64,000 nucleotides of DNA from Paenibacillus alba (GTDB lineage Bacteria > Bacillota > Bacilli > Paenibacillales > NBRC-103111). The stretch spans positions 1 through 64,000 of the forward strand of contig NZ_JABMKZ010000002.1 in the NCBI RefSeq assembly GCF_013204855.1. Direction: 5' to 3'. Each line of letters begins with the position of its first letter. Position 1 is the stretch's first letter. Shown here piece after piece: positions 42,417 through 52,588 of the stretch. The translations under genes were made by a program, and so were the position numbers. The notes beneath the pieces were generated by a model. The model saw nothing but the letters and a program-made list of their open reading frames with translations. It did not search any database and was not told the DNA's origin.

Positions 42417-44672
42417 TCATTCCGTCTCAGTTCCGAGCTCTCCGGTATCGATGTTCTTCAATACAATCCGACCGTCCGCCGCGGTTCCATCCGCAAGCAC
42501 GAGCTTGAGCTTCGTCGTTTTCCCTTTATTCACGAGTGCCTGAACTTGTGCATCCGTTAGATTTCGTCCAAAGCTTTCCTTCCAGATGACGAATTTACAG
42601 CCTTCTTTGTAGTGCGAGCAGCCATACCCTTTGCGTCCCATAAAAAGAGAGCCGCCACAGCCTGGTCTCGGGCAAGCTGCAAGGAATGAACTCGCGCCAT
42701 CCGCCGGTTTGGCAGAGGGCTCTTTTTTCCGTGCTGCCGCTTTCTTGGCAGTCCCCTCCGGCGAAGTCGAAGTCGACCTCGCAGCTCCACGTTTCGCTGG
42801 AGTGGCAGAAGGCGTCTCGCCTTCGAAAGCAGTCTTCAAGGCTCTTGCTTGCCCGCGAACTTTATCGACAATCAAAGTTGCAAACTTTTTGACATTCAGC
42901 ATGAACTGCTCGTCCGACGCGGTACCGCGGGAGATTTCATTTAATCTGCGTTCCCATTGCCCCGTCATTTCCGGAGAAGTCAGAAGCTCAATACCCGCGC
43001 CGCGAATCAGCTCTACAGCTGTCCGCCCCTTCTGGGTAAGGAGAATTTTCTTGCCTTGCATATCAATGTAGCCGACTTTCTTCAGTCGCTCGATGGTTGC
43101 CGCGCGTGTTGCCGGCGTGCCAAGCCCGGAATCCTTCATCGCATCGCGAAGCTCTTCATCCTCAATCTGCTTGCCAGCGCTCTCCATCGCTTTGAGCAGT
43201 GTGCCTTCATTGAAATGCTTAGGCGGCTGCGTATCTTTCTCCTTCACAATCGCATCGTGGCAAATGACATTCCCTTGCGAATCTAACGAGAAGGGCTCGC
43301 TTACTTCCACTTCTTCGTCTTCTTCCTCTTCCTTGTCTTTGCCTTTCGTTGCCTTCGGCTTGTCTTTTTTCTGATCAGCGTATATGACCTTCCAGCCTAG
43401 ATCGAGCAATTCCTTTACAGTCGTCTTAAACATCTCTTGCTCAACTTCCGTCATCACCGTATGAACCTTATACTCAGCGGGAGGATAAAATTGCGATAAG
43501 AATCGCCGTACGATCAAATCATACAACTTCTGCTCATCAGGACTTAAACCGGATGCTTTGCGATTCGTCGGAAGAATAGCATGGTGATCCTCAACCTTGG
43601 TTGGATTGCAAATGAATTTATTGTTCTTATGCACCAGGTTGCGGTTGGCGCCTTGCACAAGCTCGTGGTAGGCCGTCCCCTGCAGCGCAGACAGCGATTT
43701 GTGCATCTCCGGAATATTTTGCTCCGTCACGTAGTTGGAATTCGTTCTCGGATAGGAAATAACCTTATGTTTCTCATAGAGCGCTTGAGCTGTGTCGAGC
43801 GTCTTCTTCGCGGAGAAAGCATATTTCCCATTCGCTTCCCGCTGCAGCAGTGTCAAATCGTATAATTTGAAAGGATATTCCTTCGTATCTTTAACTTCGT
43901 AGGACTGAATACGTGCGGGTTTGCCTTTGACCTTCGCTGCAAGCGCCTCAACCTTAGGCTGATCCGTCAGTCTCTCCCCTTGCCACATCCCTTTGTAGAG
44001 GGTGTCTCCCTGGGTGAAATGCCCTTCAAGCTCATAGAATTTCAGCGATGAGAACGCCTCGATCTGCTTCTGCCGATCATAGATGAGCGCAAGAACAGGT
44101 GTCTGAACACGGCCAACAGACAGCAGTACATTATGCTTCGTCGTGAAGGCGCGCGATCCATTCATACCGATCAGCCAATCGGCTTCACTTCGTGAGCGGG
44201 CAGCTCGCGTTAAATTCTCGTACTCTGCGCCGTCCTTCAACGTGGCGAAGCCATTGCGGATCGTCTCTGACGTCAGATCCGATATCCAAAGCCTTTTGAC
44301 CGGCTGAGTAAGCTTGAGATGCCGCTGGATGAGCGAAAAGATATGCTGCCCTTCCCGCCCGGCATCACAGGCATTCACAAGCTGATCGCATTGCTTGGCC
44401 AGTTCAGCGATCACTTTCAGCTGGTCATACGTTCGCGGATTGGGAATCAGCTTGAATTCCTCCGGAATGATTGGTAAATGGTTGATATTCCACTTTTTAT
44501 ATTTATCATCATATTTATCCGGCTCAGCCAGCTCAATTAAATGTCCGATTGCCCAGGTGATGATATACTGCTCACCTTCCAAATAGGACCTGAGATTCTT
44601 GGCTTTGGGTTCTATTGCGGCGGCTATATTTCGCCCCATATCAGGTTTTTCCGCAATAATTAAAGTCTTCAA
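42417..44672 (-). CDS. topB: DNA topoisomerase III
   Basis: 751 residues. An N-terminal TOPRIM domain ([29 protein letters not shown]) is followed by the type IA core with the catalytic tyrosine in [13 protein letters not shown] basic linker rich in Lys, Ala and Pro follows, and a C-terminal zinc-finger-like module ([20 protein letters not shown]...C) is last. It relaxes or decatenates DNA through single-strand passage. It heads a tight four-gene cluster with ung. Confidence 0.93.
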   Translation of the reverse strand: MKTLIIAEKPDMGRNIAAAIEPKAKNLRSYLEGEQYIITWAIGHLIELAEPDKYDDKYKKWNINHLPIIPEEFKLIPNPRTYDQLKVIAELAKQCDQLVNACDAGREGQHIFSLIQRHLKLTQPVKRLWISDLTSETIRNGFATLKDGAEYENLTRAARSRSEADWLIGMNGSRAFTTKHNVLLSVGRVQTPVLALIYDRQKQIEAFSSLKFYELEGHFTQGDTLYKGMWQGERLTDQPKVEALAAKVKGKPARIQSYEVKDTKEYPFKLYDLTLLQREANGKYAFSAKKTLDTAQALYEKHKVISYPRTNSNYVTEQNIPEMHKSLSALQGTAYHELVQGANRNLVHKNNKFICNPTKVEDHHAILPTNRKASGLSPDEQKLYDLIVRRFLSQFYPPAEYKVHTVMTEVEQEMFKTTVKELLDLGWKVIYADQKKDKPKATKGKDKEEEEDEEVEVSEPFSLDSQGNVICHDAIVKEKDTQPPKHFNEGTLLKAMESAGKQIEDEELRDAMKDSGLGTPATRAATIERLKKVGYIDMQGKKILLTQKGRTAVELIRGAGIELLTSPEMTGQWERRLNEISRGTASDEQFMLNVKKFATLIVDKVRGQARALKTAFEGETPSATPAKRGAARSTSTSPEGTAKKAAARKKEPSAKPADGASSFLAACPRPGCGGSLFMGRKGYGCSHYKEGCKFVIWKESFGRNLTDAQVQALVNKGKTTKLKLVLADGTAADGRIVLKNIDTGELGTETE

Positions 44673-44884
44673 AAGAAAATCGCTCCTTATTCAATCGTTC
44701 TATTCAATCTTTCTAAATAAATCGGAATCTGTTGACTCAGTTTATCCCACTTTATAACTGGCTGCAATATGGAAGCAGATGAAAATAATAATTTCCTGAC
44801 TAGACTTTACTCCAAGTCCAATCGTTTTCTTCGAATATGATAAATAGAAACACCATATGAAACGAAGAGGTGAGCACTGAAAAT

Positions 44885-45988
44885 ATGCATATTCTCATTA
44901 TAGCACCTGAGCAAATTCCCGTACCTCCTCCTTATGGGGGCTCCGTGGAACATTGTATTTATCAAATAGCCAGAAAGATTTCCTCCAAACATAAAGTAAC
45001 CATCATCAGCAAGCTGCGGACAAACTTTCCTAAGAAGAGCAAGCTAGGTCATATCACCATTCATCGCGTACCTGGCGGCAATAAACAAATCTATCTATCT
45101 AATGTGCTGAAAATGGTCAAAGGCCATCATTACGATATCATTCAAATCGATAATCGTCCAAGATTCGTACCAGCCGTCAGAAGAGCCTTCCCTCATACGG
45201 CCATCTCCGTTTTTTTACATTCAACCACCTTCATCTCTGCGCCTATGACTTCCAAGAAACAAGCTGCGAGTGATCTTAGCAGAGCCAATTACATTGTTGG
45301 AAACAGCCTTTCTCTGCAAAATCATTTGAAACGAACGTTTCCAAACATTCGTCACAAGGTTCGATACGTTCATCTTGGCGTTGAACTCAATCAATTCCGG
45401 CCTGGTAAGGCAAGAACCAGAAGCAAGCACCACCCCTTCATCATTCTTTTTGCAGGCAGGCTCATTCCTCGCAAAGGAATACCAGTGCTCATGAAAGCCA
45501 CTCAAATTATAAGGAAAACCGTTCCTTCCGCAAGACTTCATATTGCCGGCGGGACAGGGAAGCCCAGCTACAAAAAACAGCTGCAACAACTCGCCGCCTC
45601 GCTCCGAATTCCGGTGACCTTCAAGGGGAATATTTCACGCCGTCAAATGCCGCAATTCTACCGGTCCGGGGATTGCTTTGTATGCCCGTCTCAGGGTCAT
45701 GAAGCGTTTGGCTTAGTCAATGTGGAGGCTATGGCTTCAGGGCTCCCTACAGTCGCTTCCCGAAACGGAGGCATCCCAGAAATTATTCGTCATGCCTCTA
45801 ATGGACTCTTAGTAACCAATTACCGCAGCCCTGCGGCCTTTGCCAAAGAAATTATTCAGATCGCCACCGATTCGACCAAAGCCAAAAGATTGGCCAAACA
45901 AGCCAGAATCGATGTGACGAGAAGATTCAGCTGGCGAGCCACGGCTAGCAAATTAGAAACGATTTATGCCTCCAAGTCCTCTAGGTAG
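44885..45988 (+). CDS. GT4-type glycosyltransferase, CotSA-like
   Basis: 367 residues from the ATG at 44885 (GAGGTGAG about 11 bases upstream). The N-terminal half begins MHILIIAPEQIPVPPPYGGS, the C-terminal Rossmann half has ILFAGRLIPRKGIPVLMKA, and GHEAFGLVNVEAMASGLPTV is the donor-binding E-x7-E motif. The start and the PVPPPYGGSVE loop are close to Bacillus subtilis CotSA, a spore-coat glycosyltransferase. A spore role is plausible but not shown by neighbours. Confidence 0.8.
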   Translation: MHILIIAPEQIPVPPPYGGSVEHCIYQIARKISSKHKVTIISKLRTNFPKKSKLGHITIHRVPGGNKQIYLSNVLKMVKGHHYDIIQIDNRPRFVPAVRRAFPHTAISVFLHSTTFISAPMTSKKQAASDLSRANYIVGNSLSLQNHLKRTFPNIRHKVRYVHLGVELNQFRPGKARTRSKHHPFIILFAGRLIPRKGIPVLMKATQIIRKTVPSARLHIAGGTGKPSYKKQLQQLAASLRIPVTFKGNISRRQMPQFYRSGDCFVCPSQGHEAFGLVNVEAMASGLPTVASRNGGIPEIIRHASNGLLVTNYRSPAAFAKEIIQIATDSTKAKRLAKQARIDVTRRFSWRATASKLETIYASKSSR

Positions 45989-45995
45989 ATCCGAC

Positions 45996-46041
45996 AAAAA
46001 AACCTCGAAACCCATTGAATCATCGGGCTTCGAGGTTTTTC
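45996..46041. terminator. Bidirectional terminator
   Basis: AAAACCTCGAAaCCC pairs with GGGcTTCGAGGTTTT, with T/A runs on both sides. It separates the glycosyltransferase and DedA genes. Confidence 0.87.
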
Positions 46042-46044
46042 TAT

Positions 46045-46650
46045 CTATGAAGTAAGGCGTCTTTGCCGAACCAATCGCTTAGCTGCTATCCAACCAAGGG
46101 CGAGTACGCCGGCAACAATGATCAAGCCTAATGGATGATGCAAATGGATAAATAAGTGATGCCAAGCTTTCCCCAGCTTCTGACCTAGAAGAACAATAAC
46201 CAAAATCCAAGCCAAGGCGCCAAAGTAAGAGACCGCTATGAATTTAGCGAAACGCATCTTGGTTGCACCTGCAATGAACGGGGCTGCATGACGCAGTCCT
46301 GCGACATAGAAGCCAACTAAGAGAAGAATGGCTCCATGCTTTTGAACATATTCCGCCCAAGTGTCCAATCGCTTCTCTGACAGCTTGATCCACTTGGTCA
46401 CTTTGCTGATTCTTCGGAGGCCGATTCGCTGACCAAGCACATAATTAAGCGTCATCCCGGCACAAGCACCAAGCCAAGCAAATCCAATGATGCCTTCCAT
46501 CTGAAGATTTGCTTTCACTGCGATATATCCAGCACCTAAAAGGATAATCTCAATAGGGAGCGGTATGCCGACAATGCCTATAAAAAGCAAGACAACGATA
46601 GAGGCATACCCATAATGCGTAATTAACATGATCATCGAATGTTGATTCAT
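46045..46650 (-). CDS. DedA-family membrane protein
   Basis: 201 residues with about five hydrophobic segments. GIVGIPLPIEIILLGAGYIA, the G-x3-G-x3-YxxG pattern (GACAGMTLNYVLGQRIG) and YVAGLRHAAPFIAGATKMRF (R-x-x-x-P motif) define DedA/SNARE-associated proteins. DedA proteins of this kind act as undecaprenyl-phosphate or phospholipid flippases and influence envelope stability. AGGTGAG precedes the ATG. Confidence 0.86.
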   Translation of the reverse strand: MNQHSMIMLITHYGYASIVVLLFIGIVGIPLPIEIILLGAGYIAVKANLQMEGIIGFAWLGACAGMTLNYVLGQRIGLRRISKVTKWIKLSEKRLDTWAEYVQKHGAILLLVGFYVAGLRHAAPFIAGATKMRFAKFIAVSYFGALAWILVIVLLGQKLGKAWHHLFIHLHHPLGLIIVAGVLALGWIAAKRLVRQRRLTS

Positions 46651-46768
46651 TGATACTCACCTGCCTTGTATTGATCGTACCATAGGAATGTAAGAAGAGT
46701 ATGAGAGGAAGATTAGAAACGAAAAAAATTTGCGAATTTCGAAAGTCAAGGTTCTGAACCTGATAAAA

Positions 46769-46786
46769 TTCTCATCGTTTTCTAAT
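46769..46786 (+). promoter_or_regulatory. Candidate response-regulator box upstream of the NlpC/P60 gene
   Basis: TTCTCATCGTTTTCTAAT differs at one base from the sequence at 56558-56575 (minus strand) upstream of the second two-component system. The half-sites TTCTCAT and TTTCTAAT repeat at 10-11 bases, the spacing used by OmpR-type regulators. Confidence 0.5.
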
Positions 46787-46913
46787 AATCCGATCGCAAC
46801 CCAGAATAGGACTAGCTTTCAAGCATGATTGGTAATCATTAGGCGACTCTAAGCATGTTAAGGTTATCTCAGGTGGAAGCCTAAAACACGATCCTTAAGG
46901 AGGATATCCAATC

Positions 46914-47432
46914 ATGAATATCATGAAGAAGAGTCGCCTGAAAAAATCGCTATTAGGAATTACACTTAGTGTATCCTTAATTACTTCAATTAACCTAATC
47001 GCGATACCGCAATCCGCACATGCTGCAAGCAGTGATGCAGCAACATCAGCTTCAACAGCGGCATCTGGCAAGGCAAAATCCATCATTTCGACCGGTAAAC
47101 AATATTTAGGTGTACGCTATCAGTTTGGGGCTACGAAAGATCGGACTACGTCCTTTGATTGCTCATCCTTTACCCAATTTATTTTCGCGAAGAACGGAAT
47201 TACGCTGCCGCGTTCATCCAAAGAGCAATCGCAGGTTGGTACCTTTGTATCCAAAAATCAGCTTCAACCTGGGGATCTTGTCTTCTTCTATTCACCTATT
47301 CATCATGTAGGTATTTATATAGGCAATGGCAAGATCATGCATACGTACGGAAGTCCTGGCGTAACCATTTCTGATATCACTTCAGGCTGGTGGAGCGACC
47401 ACTACAAAACAGCTAGACGTGTGATTAACTAA
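46914..47432 (+). CDS. Secreted NlpC/P60 peptidoglycan endopeptidase
   Basis: 172 residues. The signal peptide has basic MKKSRLKKS, a hydrophobic core and a cleavage site after QSAHA. The NlpC/P60 domain shows the catalytic Cys in FDCSSFTQFIF, the His in HHVGIYIG and the third residue His in MHTYGSPG. It probably cleaves D-Glu-meso-DAP bonds in cell-wall stem peptides. AAGGAGG precedes the ATG. The 260-base leader holds a two-component-type box and a TTAGGC/GCCTAA stem at 46838-46884. Confidence 0.9.
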   Translation: MNIMKKSRLKKSLLGITLSVSLITSINLIAIPQSAHAASSDAATSASTAASGKAKSIISTGKQYLGVRYQFGATKDRTTSFDCSSFTQFIFAKNGITLPRSSKEQSQVGTFVSKNQLQPGDLVFFYSPIHHVGIYIGNGKIMHTYGSPGVTISDITSGWWSDHYKTARRVIN

Positions 47433-47453
47433 GTGAAACCCAGCAAAAGACCT

Positions 47454-47489
47454 CCTCTCAGATAACCATTCTGAAGGAGGTCTTTTTTT
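47454..47489. terminator. Bidirectional terminator
   Basis: AAAGACCTCCT pairs with AGGAGGTCTTT, followed by TTTTA. It serves the NlpC/P60 gene and the convergent seven-gene operon. Confidence 0.87.
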
Positions 47490-47496
47490 ATCCACA

Positions 47497-47694
47497 TTAA
47501 ATTGCTTTACTTTCTTCATGATCGCCTCTTTTTCCGGGAATAATAAGAATATGGTCCAAAATGAATTGCTTTTCCACCAATGTCAAATCGGATTTCAGGA
47601 TTAACTTGACTATTTTTTCTTCTAAATGACTAATTGATTCTAGAAATTCATCGAATTCTTCGCTTTTCGCCATCATTCGTCTCACGCCCCTCAT
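47497..47694 (-). CDS. Small helical protein of unknown function
   Basis: 65 residues if translation starts at 47694, where the ATG shares one base with the glycosyltransferase stop (TAATG); an internal ATG at 47676 is an alternative. The core EEFDEFLESISHLEEKIVKL is a helix with heptad-like Leu/Ile. No family is recognised. It is the last gene of the envelope operon. Confidence 0.6.
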   Translation of the reverse strand: MRGVRRMMAKSEEFDEFLESISHLEEKIVKLILKSDLTLVEKQFILDHILIIPGKRGDHEESKAI

Positions 47695-48812
47695 TAAATA
47701 GATATCGGAACTTGGTGATTAATTCTTTGCAAAATATCATTCACGATATGAGAGGCTGCTTGATGGTGCTGCAATCCTTTCATGCGTTCCCTTACTTCAT
47801 CATATAAACGTGGATGAGTCATAAATTCGTTAATTTTTCTTGTTAATTCTCCCATATTCGATGAAACGGAAGCAACACCGCGGCTGGAAAGATATACAGC
47901 ATTTTCCTTTTCTTGCCCCGCGTATGGTTTATATATGAAAATAGGAAGCTGCAAGGCAATGGCTTCAGTTAATGTTAAACCTCCTGCCTTCGTTACAATG
48001 CAAGTAGCCCTAGACATCCATTCATGCATATTATCAACAAAACCTAAAATGGTCACATCTGTATATGCGGCAAAATGTTCTTCAAGCCTCAACTTGATTT
48101 TCTCATTATTTCGGCCGAAGACAACAACGATTTGACATTGGCTTAACCCCACCAATCCGTGCAGCAATTCATCCAAATAACTAATAACACCTTGATCTGA
48201 GGCCATTATTAAAATCATTTTCTTATGCTGTAATTGTTTAGCGTCCGGGCCCTTAGAGAACTCTTGACGCAGCGGGATTCCACTCACCTCAACACGCTCT
48301 TTGCTGAAACCTTTGAAAATGATTTGCTGCTTTAGTTCTTCTGTAGCTACATAGTACTTATCTACCTTCGGATGTAACCAACTGGCATGTAAAGCATAGT
48401 CTGTAAGCACCGTGAAATTCGTAATCCCCAATGAACTGCATACTTCTGGTGATGCACCGAACGGAAACGTATTGACGACGACATCCGGACGCTCTTGGTG
48501 GATAAGCTCCCTCAGCTTCTTTTGTCCCAAATAAGTCATGGATCTCTGAAATAATGCGGTTCGTTTCGTATCACGAGTTAAATAGTAGCTCCACCCATAA
48601 TAGTCAAGACCCATCCTTGAACTTTTGGTACTCTTGTTAATCAGCGAGGCTGTGAGCAAATGAATGAAAGGATGCCCTTCCTTCATAAGATTGACAATTT
48701 TAACATTGTCTACACCTTGTTTTACAAATTGCTGCTGAAGTGCTTTAGAGGCTTGAACATGACCATTACCATAGCTTTCGGTAAGAATTAATATACGAGG
48801 ATTCACATTCAT
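47694..48812 (-). CDS. UgtP/MGDG-synthase-like glycosyltransferase
   Basis: 372 residues from the ATG at 48812 (GGAGG 11 bases upstream). RILILTESYGNGHVQASKAL is the G-x-G-H motif of the GT28 MGDG-synthase group, and FTVLTDYALHASWLHPKVDKYY, VSGIPLRQEF and VTKAGGLTLTEAIALQLPIF complete the pattern. The family includes UgtP, which transfers glucose to diacylglycerol, and peptidoglycan-related enzymes. Its place behind a sensor system and an ABC exporter suggests lipid-head-group remodelling of the envelope. Confidence 0.85.
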   Translation of the reverse strand: MNVNPRILILTESYGNGHVQASKALQQQFVKQGVDNVKIVNLMKEGHPFIHLLTASLINKSTKSSRMGLDYYGWSYYLTRDTKRTALFQRSMTYLGQKKLRELIHQERPDVVVNTFPFGASPEVCSSLGITNFTVLTDYALHASWLHPKVDKYYVATEELKQQIIFKGFSKERVEVSGIPLRQEFSKGPDAKQLQHKKMILIMASDQGVISYLDELLHGLVGLSQCQIVVVFGRNNEKIKLRLEEHFAAYTDVTILGFVDNMHEWMSRATCIVTKAGGLTLTEAIALQLPIFIYKPYAGQEKENAVYLSSRGVASVSSNMGELTRKINEFMTHPRLYDEVRERMKGLQHHQAASHIVNDILQRINHQVPISI

Positions 48813-48843
48813 ACTTAAGAAAACCTCCATTCCATGCTTTGTG

Positions 48844-49530
48844 CTAAATCCGAAAACGATACCCAGCTCCCCATACCGTTTCAATGTATTGCGAGTTGGA
48901 CGGATCAATTTCGATCTTTTCTCTTAACTTACGGATATGAACCGTAACCGTCTGTGAATCACCTATCGCATCAAACCCCCAAATTCGCTCAAACAGATGA
49001 TCCTTGCTAAACACGCGATTCGGATTATTAGCCAGAAAATAGAGTAAGTCAAATTCCTTCGTAGTTAAGTTCATTTCTTGCTGGTGGACAAATACGCGGC
49101 GAGAGCTGTTGTCAATAAGGAGTCCCTGAATTTGAATTTCATCCTTATGCTCTTTGGTGCCTATCAAACGCTCATAACGCGTTAAATGTGCTTTGACCCT
49201 TGCAACAAGCTCCCCAGGCTTGAATGGCTTCGTAATATAGTCATCTGCTCCAAGTCCAAGTCCACGAATGACATCAATATCCTCTTTTTTGGCCGTAACC
49301 ATCAATATCGGAATTTGATGCTTCTCACGTATTTGCTTGCAGACTTCAAAGCCATTAAGCAAAGGCAGCATGACATCAAGAATAATTAAATCATAATCGC
49401 CGCGAAGGCCCAGCTTCAGTCCTTGCTCTCCATCCGTCGCAATATCCACTTTAAAGCCGTTTACTTCCAAGTAATCTCGCTCAAGCTCAGCAATGAGCTG
49501 CTCATCTTCTACAATAAGTATATGTTTCAT
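48844..49530 (-). CDS. OmpR-family response regulator
   Basis: 228 residues. The receiver domain shows acidic VEDE, phospho-accepting Asp in LIILDVMLP, and Lys in YITKPFKPGEL. The winged-helix domain shows LTTKEFDLLYFLANNPNRVF and VTVHIRKLREKIE. Its ATG overlaps the kinase stop by 4 bases. The kinase gene comes first in this operon, the reverse of the common order. It probably controls the operon through TTAAGA direct repeats upstream of 53509. Confidence 0.9.
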   Translation of the reverse strand: MKHILIVEDEQLIAELERDYLEVNGFKVDIATDGEQGLKLGLRGDYDLIILDVMLPLLNGFEVCKQIREKHQIPILMVTAKKEDIDVIRGLGLGADDYITKPFKPGELVARVKAHLTRYERLIGTKEHKDEIQIQGLLIDNSSRRVFVHQQEMNLTTKEFDLLYFLANNPNRVFSKDHLFERIWGFDAIGDSQTVTVHIRKLREKIEIDPSNSQYIETVWGAGYRFRI

Positions 49531-51005
49531 TCATACCCACCATCTTTGTGCCTTCTTTGCGGCAAGTTTATCGTCATACAAGTTCCTTCCCCCTTCACAC
49601 TGGTCGCTCCGATAGTACCACCATGCCCTTCAATCATCTGCTTCGAAATGGCCAGCCCCAACCCACTTCCGCCATGATAAGAGTTTCTAGATGGGTCTGC
49701 CCGATAAAAACGATCAAAAATATGGGGCAATGCTTCAGCATCCACTCCTGCACCGTTATCCGTAATTTCAATGACAACACGCGCCCCCGCCAATCTGGCA
49801 TGCAAAGAAATAGTTTTCTCTGTTTTGTTCATATATTTCAAGCAATTATCCAGGATGTTAGAAAAAACGCGCCTCAATTTGTCTCGATCAATCGAGACTT
49901 GAACCTGCTGCGGTAAAACGATATCCGATTTATAGTGAACGCCTTTTTTGCCAAGTTCAAAATCAAGCTCATCTGACCAATCAGCTAAAAAAGATGCGAA
50001 ATCTACGACTTCAAAATGAAACGGTACTCGTTTCAAATCTAATTTGGAATATAGAAATAATTCATCAATTAAATGATCCATCTCTTCCGCTTTAGATGAA
50101 ATAATATCAATATATTTTTGCTTCTTATCCGCGGTATCGGCAATTCCGTCACCTAATCCGTCTACGTACCCTCTAATGGCTGTAAGCGGAGTCCGAATGT
50201 CATGTGAAATATTAGAAATCAGTTCTTTCCGGTTTTCCTCATATTGCACTTGCGTTTGAATGGATTCCAGCAGTTGTTTGCGCATTTGCTCGAAGGCGAT
50301 GCTAAGCTGCCCAATTTCATCCTTGCTTGTAATCTGGACTTGAAAATCAAGATCACCTGATTGAATCCGCTTCATCGCATTCTTGAGCTTCCGAAGTGGA
50401 TTGATAATGCTTTTTGAGACAAAATAAGTTAACAAGGTATGCGTTACAATCAGAATGATAAGCAAGATAATAAAAAGGATAGGGAAAAATTTCTGAGTAA
50501 AATTAACTAATGGATTTATCGTCGTGATAACGAAGATGCTCCCTGTATGCTGCTCGGGATAATTAAAATCAAACGAATTGATCTCAAGTAATTGTTTGCC
50601 ATATCGTTTGGCATCTTCACGTTCCGGATGTCCGGGGTGCTTGAATGGAGGCAGCTGCTGGAGTACGTCAGAATCTTTCAAAGCAGGTGAAACGTACACC
50701 AGCGCATTATCCTTGCGAACTACCAGCTTCGAGTTATTGAGTTGAAGTTCTTGATCTATGTCTGCTATATAGGTCAAGTCTGCTAAGATGGACGGATTTT
50801 TCTCCGAAGTTCGCTTCAATTCTTTGAACGTATGCTCCACATTCTGATTTTCGAATAGGCCGACACCTGAATGCAATTGCTCTCGAATGCTTTGGAAATC
50901 CCCACGAAAAACAACTACGAGCAGCATCGCCGTGATGATCATCATAATGAGTGGAATAAGCAGCATAGCTGCATATGAATACAATAATTTTAGCCGGATA
51001 GACAT
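49527..51005 (-). CDS. HAMP-domain sensor histidine kinase
   Basis: 492 residues. Membrane helices lie at about 8-32 and 163-188 with an outside sensor of about 130 residues between them, followed by HAMP (NPLRKLKNAMKRIQSGDLDF). The H-box is ISNISHDIRTPLTAIRGYVD, then the N-box NILDNCLKYM, DNGAGVDA, and GGSGLGLAI. It belongs to the large group of Bacillota envelope-stress kinases. It starts 15 bases after the ABC permease gene. Confidence 0.9.
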   Translation of the reverse strand: MSIRLKLLYSYAAMLLIPLIMMIITAMLLVVVFRGDFQSIREQLHSGVGLFENQNVEHTFKELKRTSEKNPSILADLTYIADIDQELQLNNSKLVVRKDNALVYVSPALKDSDVLQQLPPFKHPGHPEREDAKRYGKQLLEINSFDFNYPEQHTGSIFVITTINPLVNFTQKFFPILFIILLIILIVTHTLLTYFVSKSIINPLRKLKNAMKRIQSGDLDFQVQITSKDEIGQLSIAFEQMRKQLLESIQTQVQYEENRKELISNISHDIRTPLTAIRGYVDGLGDGIADTADKKQKYIDIISSKAEEMDHLIDELFLYSKLDLKRVPFHFEVVDFASFLADWSDELDFELGKKGVHYKSDIVLPQQVQVSIDRDKLRRVFSNILDNCLKYMNKTEKTISLHARLAGARVVIEITDNGAGVDAEALPHIFDRFYRADPSRNSYHGGSGLGLAISKQMIEGHGGTIGATSVKGEGTCMTINLPQRRHKDGGYE

Positions 51006-51020
51006 ATGCAGACCCCGTTT

Positions 51021-51767
51021 TTATACTTCTTTTCTATCAAATTTATAGTAACCTAGTGCCCAAAACAACATACAACTTGAAATTAGGAAAAGTGATGTCG
51101 TCAATAACTTAGCCATGGGAACCGTCTGACTTAACCATAACATATGCCAATCTGTATAGGATGCGGGTGAAAAAGCAGCAACAGAACTTAACAAGAATGG
51201 CGCAACTTTGGCGGCAGCGTATAGGACTAGCGCAAAGACCATAAAGCTGCTGGCGCTTTTGAAAAACTGTGAAACAAAAACAAACAATGCCGACAAGGCT
51301 AACATAGAGACAAAAGCAGCAACATAGGCTTTCACCATACCAAAGGAATCCGTAATACCAGCCGTTGTTCCCGTGAAAAGGTTGCAAATGAAAGTCACAA
51401 GACCAAGTATAATCAGGATACCGGCAATTCCTGTGCCTAAGGCAGCAATTTTCGTACCAAATACTTGAAACCTTGAATTCGGACGAAGTAGCGCTAGCTT
51501 CAACGTTCTGGCACTAACTTCATTAGGAAACAAATCCCCCGTAATTGTCAACATAAATAATGGAATCCAAATACTTGTGTAAATCGTCAGCATTTCAATC
51601 GGGAAGGATTGGCTGACGGCAATTAATCCCAAAAGAGGCTGTAATGCACTCAGCGAGATAGCAAGTAAGATCGGCAATATCGCTGAAAAAACGGCAAACA
51701 TGACGACTTTCTTCCGATAGAACAAGAGATAAAGTTCATTTAAGTAACCAGCTCGCCATCTATGCAC
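51021..51767 (-). CDS. ABC-2 type permease
   Basis: 248 residues from a GTG at 51767 with AAGGAGG 9 bases upstream, overlapping the ATPase stop by 8 bases. Six hydrophobic segments, with the LFPNEVSARTLKLALLRPNS loop after helix 2 that is typical of ABC-2 exporters (GEfe..tlr.ll..P). It probably exports or removes a peptide or lipid from the membrane with the co-encoded ATPase. Confidence 0.83.
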   Translation of the reverse strand: MHRWRAGYLNELYLLFYRKKVVMFAVFSAILPILLAISLSALQPLLGLIAVSQSFPIEMLTIYTSIWIPLFMLTITGDLFPNEVSARTLKLALLRPNSRFQVFGTKIAALGTGIAGILIILGLVTFICNLFTGTTAGITDSFGMVKAYVAAFVSMLALSALFVFVSQFFKSASSFMVFALVLYAAAKVAPFLLSSVAAFSPASYTDWHMLWLSQTVPMAKLLTTSLFLISSCMLFWALGYYKFDRKEV

Positions 51768-52497
51768 AATCTTCGTCCTCCTTAGAAAGCTGAAGCTCAT
51801 CGATATAGAACTGTTCTAATGACTGGTTATTTTGCAGCAAATCAGAAACGTATCCTTCCTTTTTCAAATGTCCCTCCACAACAATCCCAACTCGATTGCA
51901 TAACTGTTCCAATTCGTGGATCATATGGCTCGAAATCATAAATGATGTCCCCTTCTCTTCGGACAGCTGTTTAATCAACTTTCGAAACATGACCGTACCT
52001 TCAATATCCAATCCATTCGTCGGCTCATCCAGGATAACAAGCTTTGGTTCAGGCAAGATTGCCGCGGCAAGCGCTAATTTTTGTTTCATTCCAGTTGAAT
52101 AGCCCTTAATCTTCTCTTTCCGAACTTTATGCAAACCTACAAGCTCCAACACCTCTTCCATATGCCTTGATGTAACAGACGGGTAGAAGCGGGCTACGAG
52201 CTCTAAATACTGCCGAGCACTAAGAAAATCATGAAAATCGGCAGATTCAATCATGCTGCCAACATGCTCCATGCCAAGTTCGAAATGATCCGCTAAGTTG
52301 TTCCCAAATAAGGTAACACTGCCTTGATCCGGCCGAATTAAGCCCGTTATTAACTTAAGAAACGTCGTTTTCCCTGCACCGTTTGGTCCCAGAAGACCAT
52401 ATACATCGCCAGCATGCAATTGCAGGCTGATTTCACGAATGCCGCGTTTATTGTTGTATATTTTGCTCAAATGAGCTGTTTCTAATATGGTGTTCAT
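51760..52497 (-). CDS. ABC transporter ATPase (exporter type)
   Basis: 245 residues from the ATG at 52497 (AAGGGGAG upstream). Walker A GPNGAGKTT, Q-loop at VGSMIESADFHDF, signature GYSTGMKQKLALA, Walker B KLVILDEPTNGLD and switch MISSHMIHE are present. This is the BcrA/NatA-like exporter subgroup, often involved in resistance to antimicrobial peptides or in protein export. Second gene in the operon, 91 bases after the exported protein gene. Confidence 0.88.
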   Translation of the reverse strand: MNTILETAHLSKIYNNKRGIREISLQLHAGDVYGLLGPNGAGKTTFLKLITGLIRPDQGSVTLFGNNLADHFELGMEHVGSMIESADFHDFLSARQYLELVARFYPSVTSRHMEEVLELVGLHKVRKEKIKGYSTGMKQKLALAAAILPEPKLVILDEPTNGLDIEGTVMFRKLIKQLSEEKGTSFMISSHMIHELEQLCNRVGIVVEGHLKKEGYVSDLLQNNQSLEQFYIDELQLSKEDEDCA

Positions 52498-52588
52498 GGC
52501 AACTCCCCTTTTCATCGAAGATGAAGCAGACAGGCTCGGACAGGGAAGCCTATCTGCTGTTAACTATTTAATTCTAGGATGTGATTAT

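Noticed and set aside
45221-45589. 122-residue minus-strand frame inside the CotSA-like gene
   Set aside because: Antisense shadow of a clear GT4 glycosyltransferase with all motifs.
46651-46913. c-di-AMP riboswitch before the NlpC/P60 gene
   Set aside because: Such riboswitches often precede cell-wall hydrolases, but I could not find their conserved core here. Only a TTAGGC/GCCTAA stem and the regulator-like box are visible.
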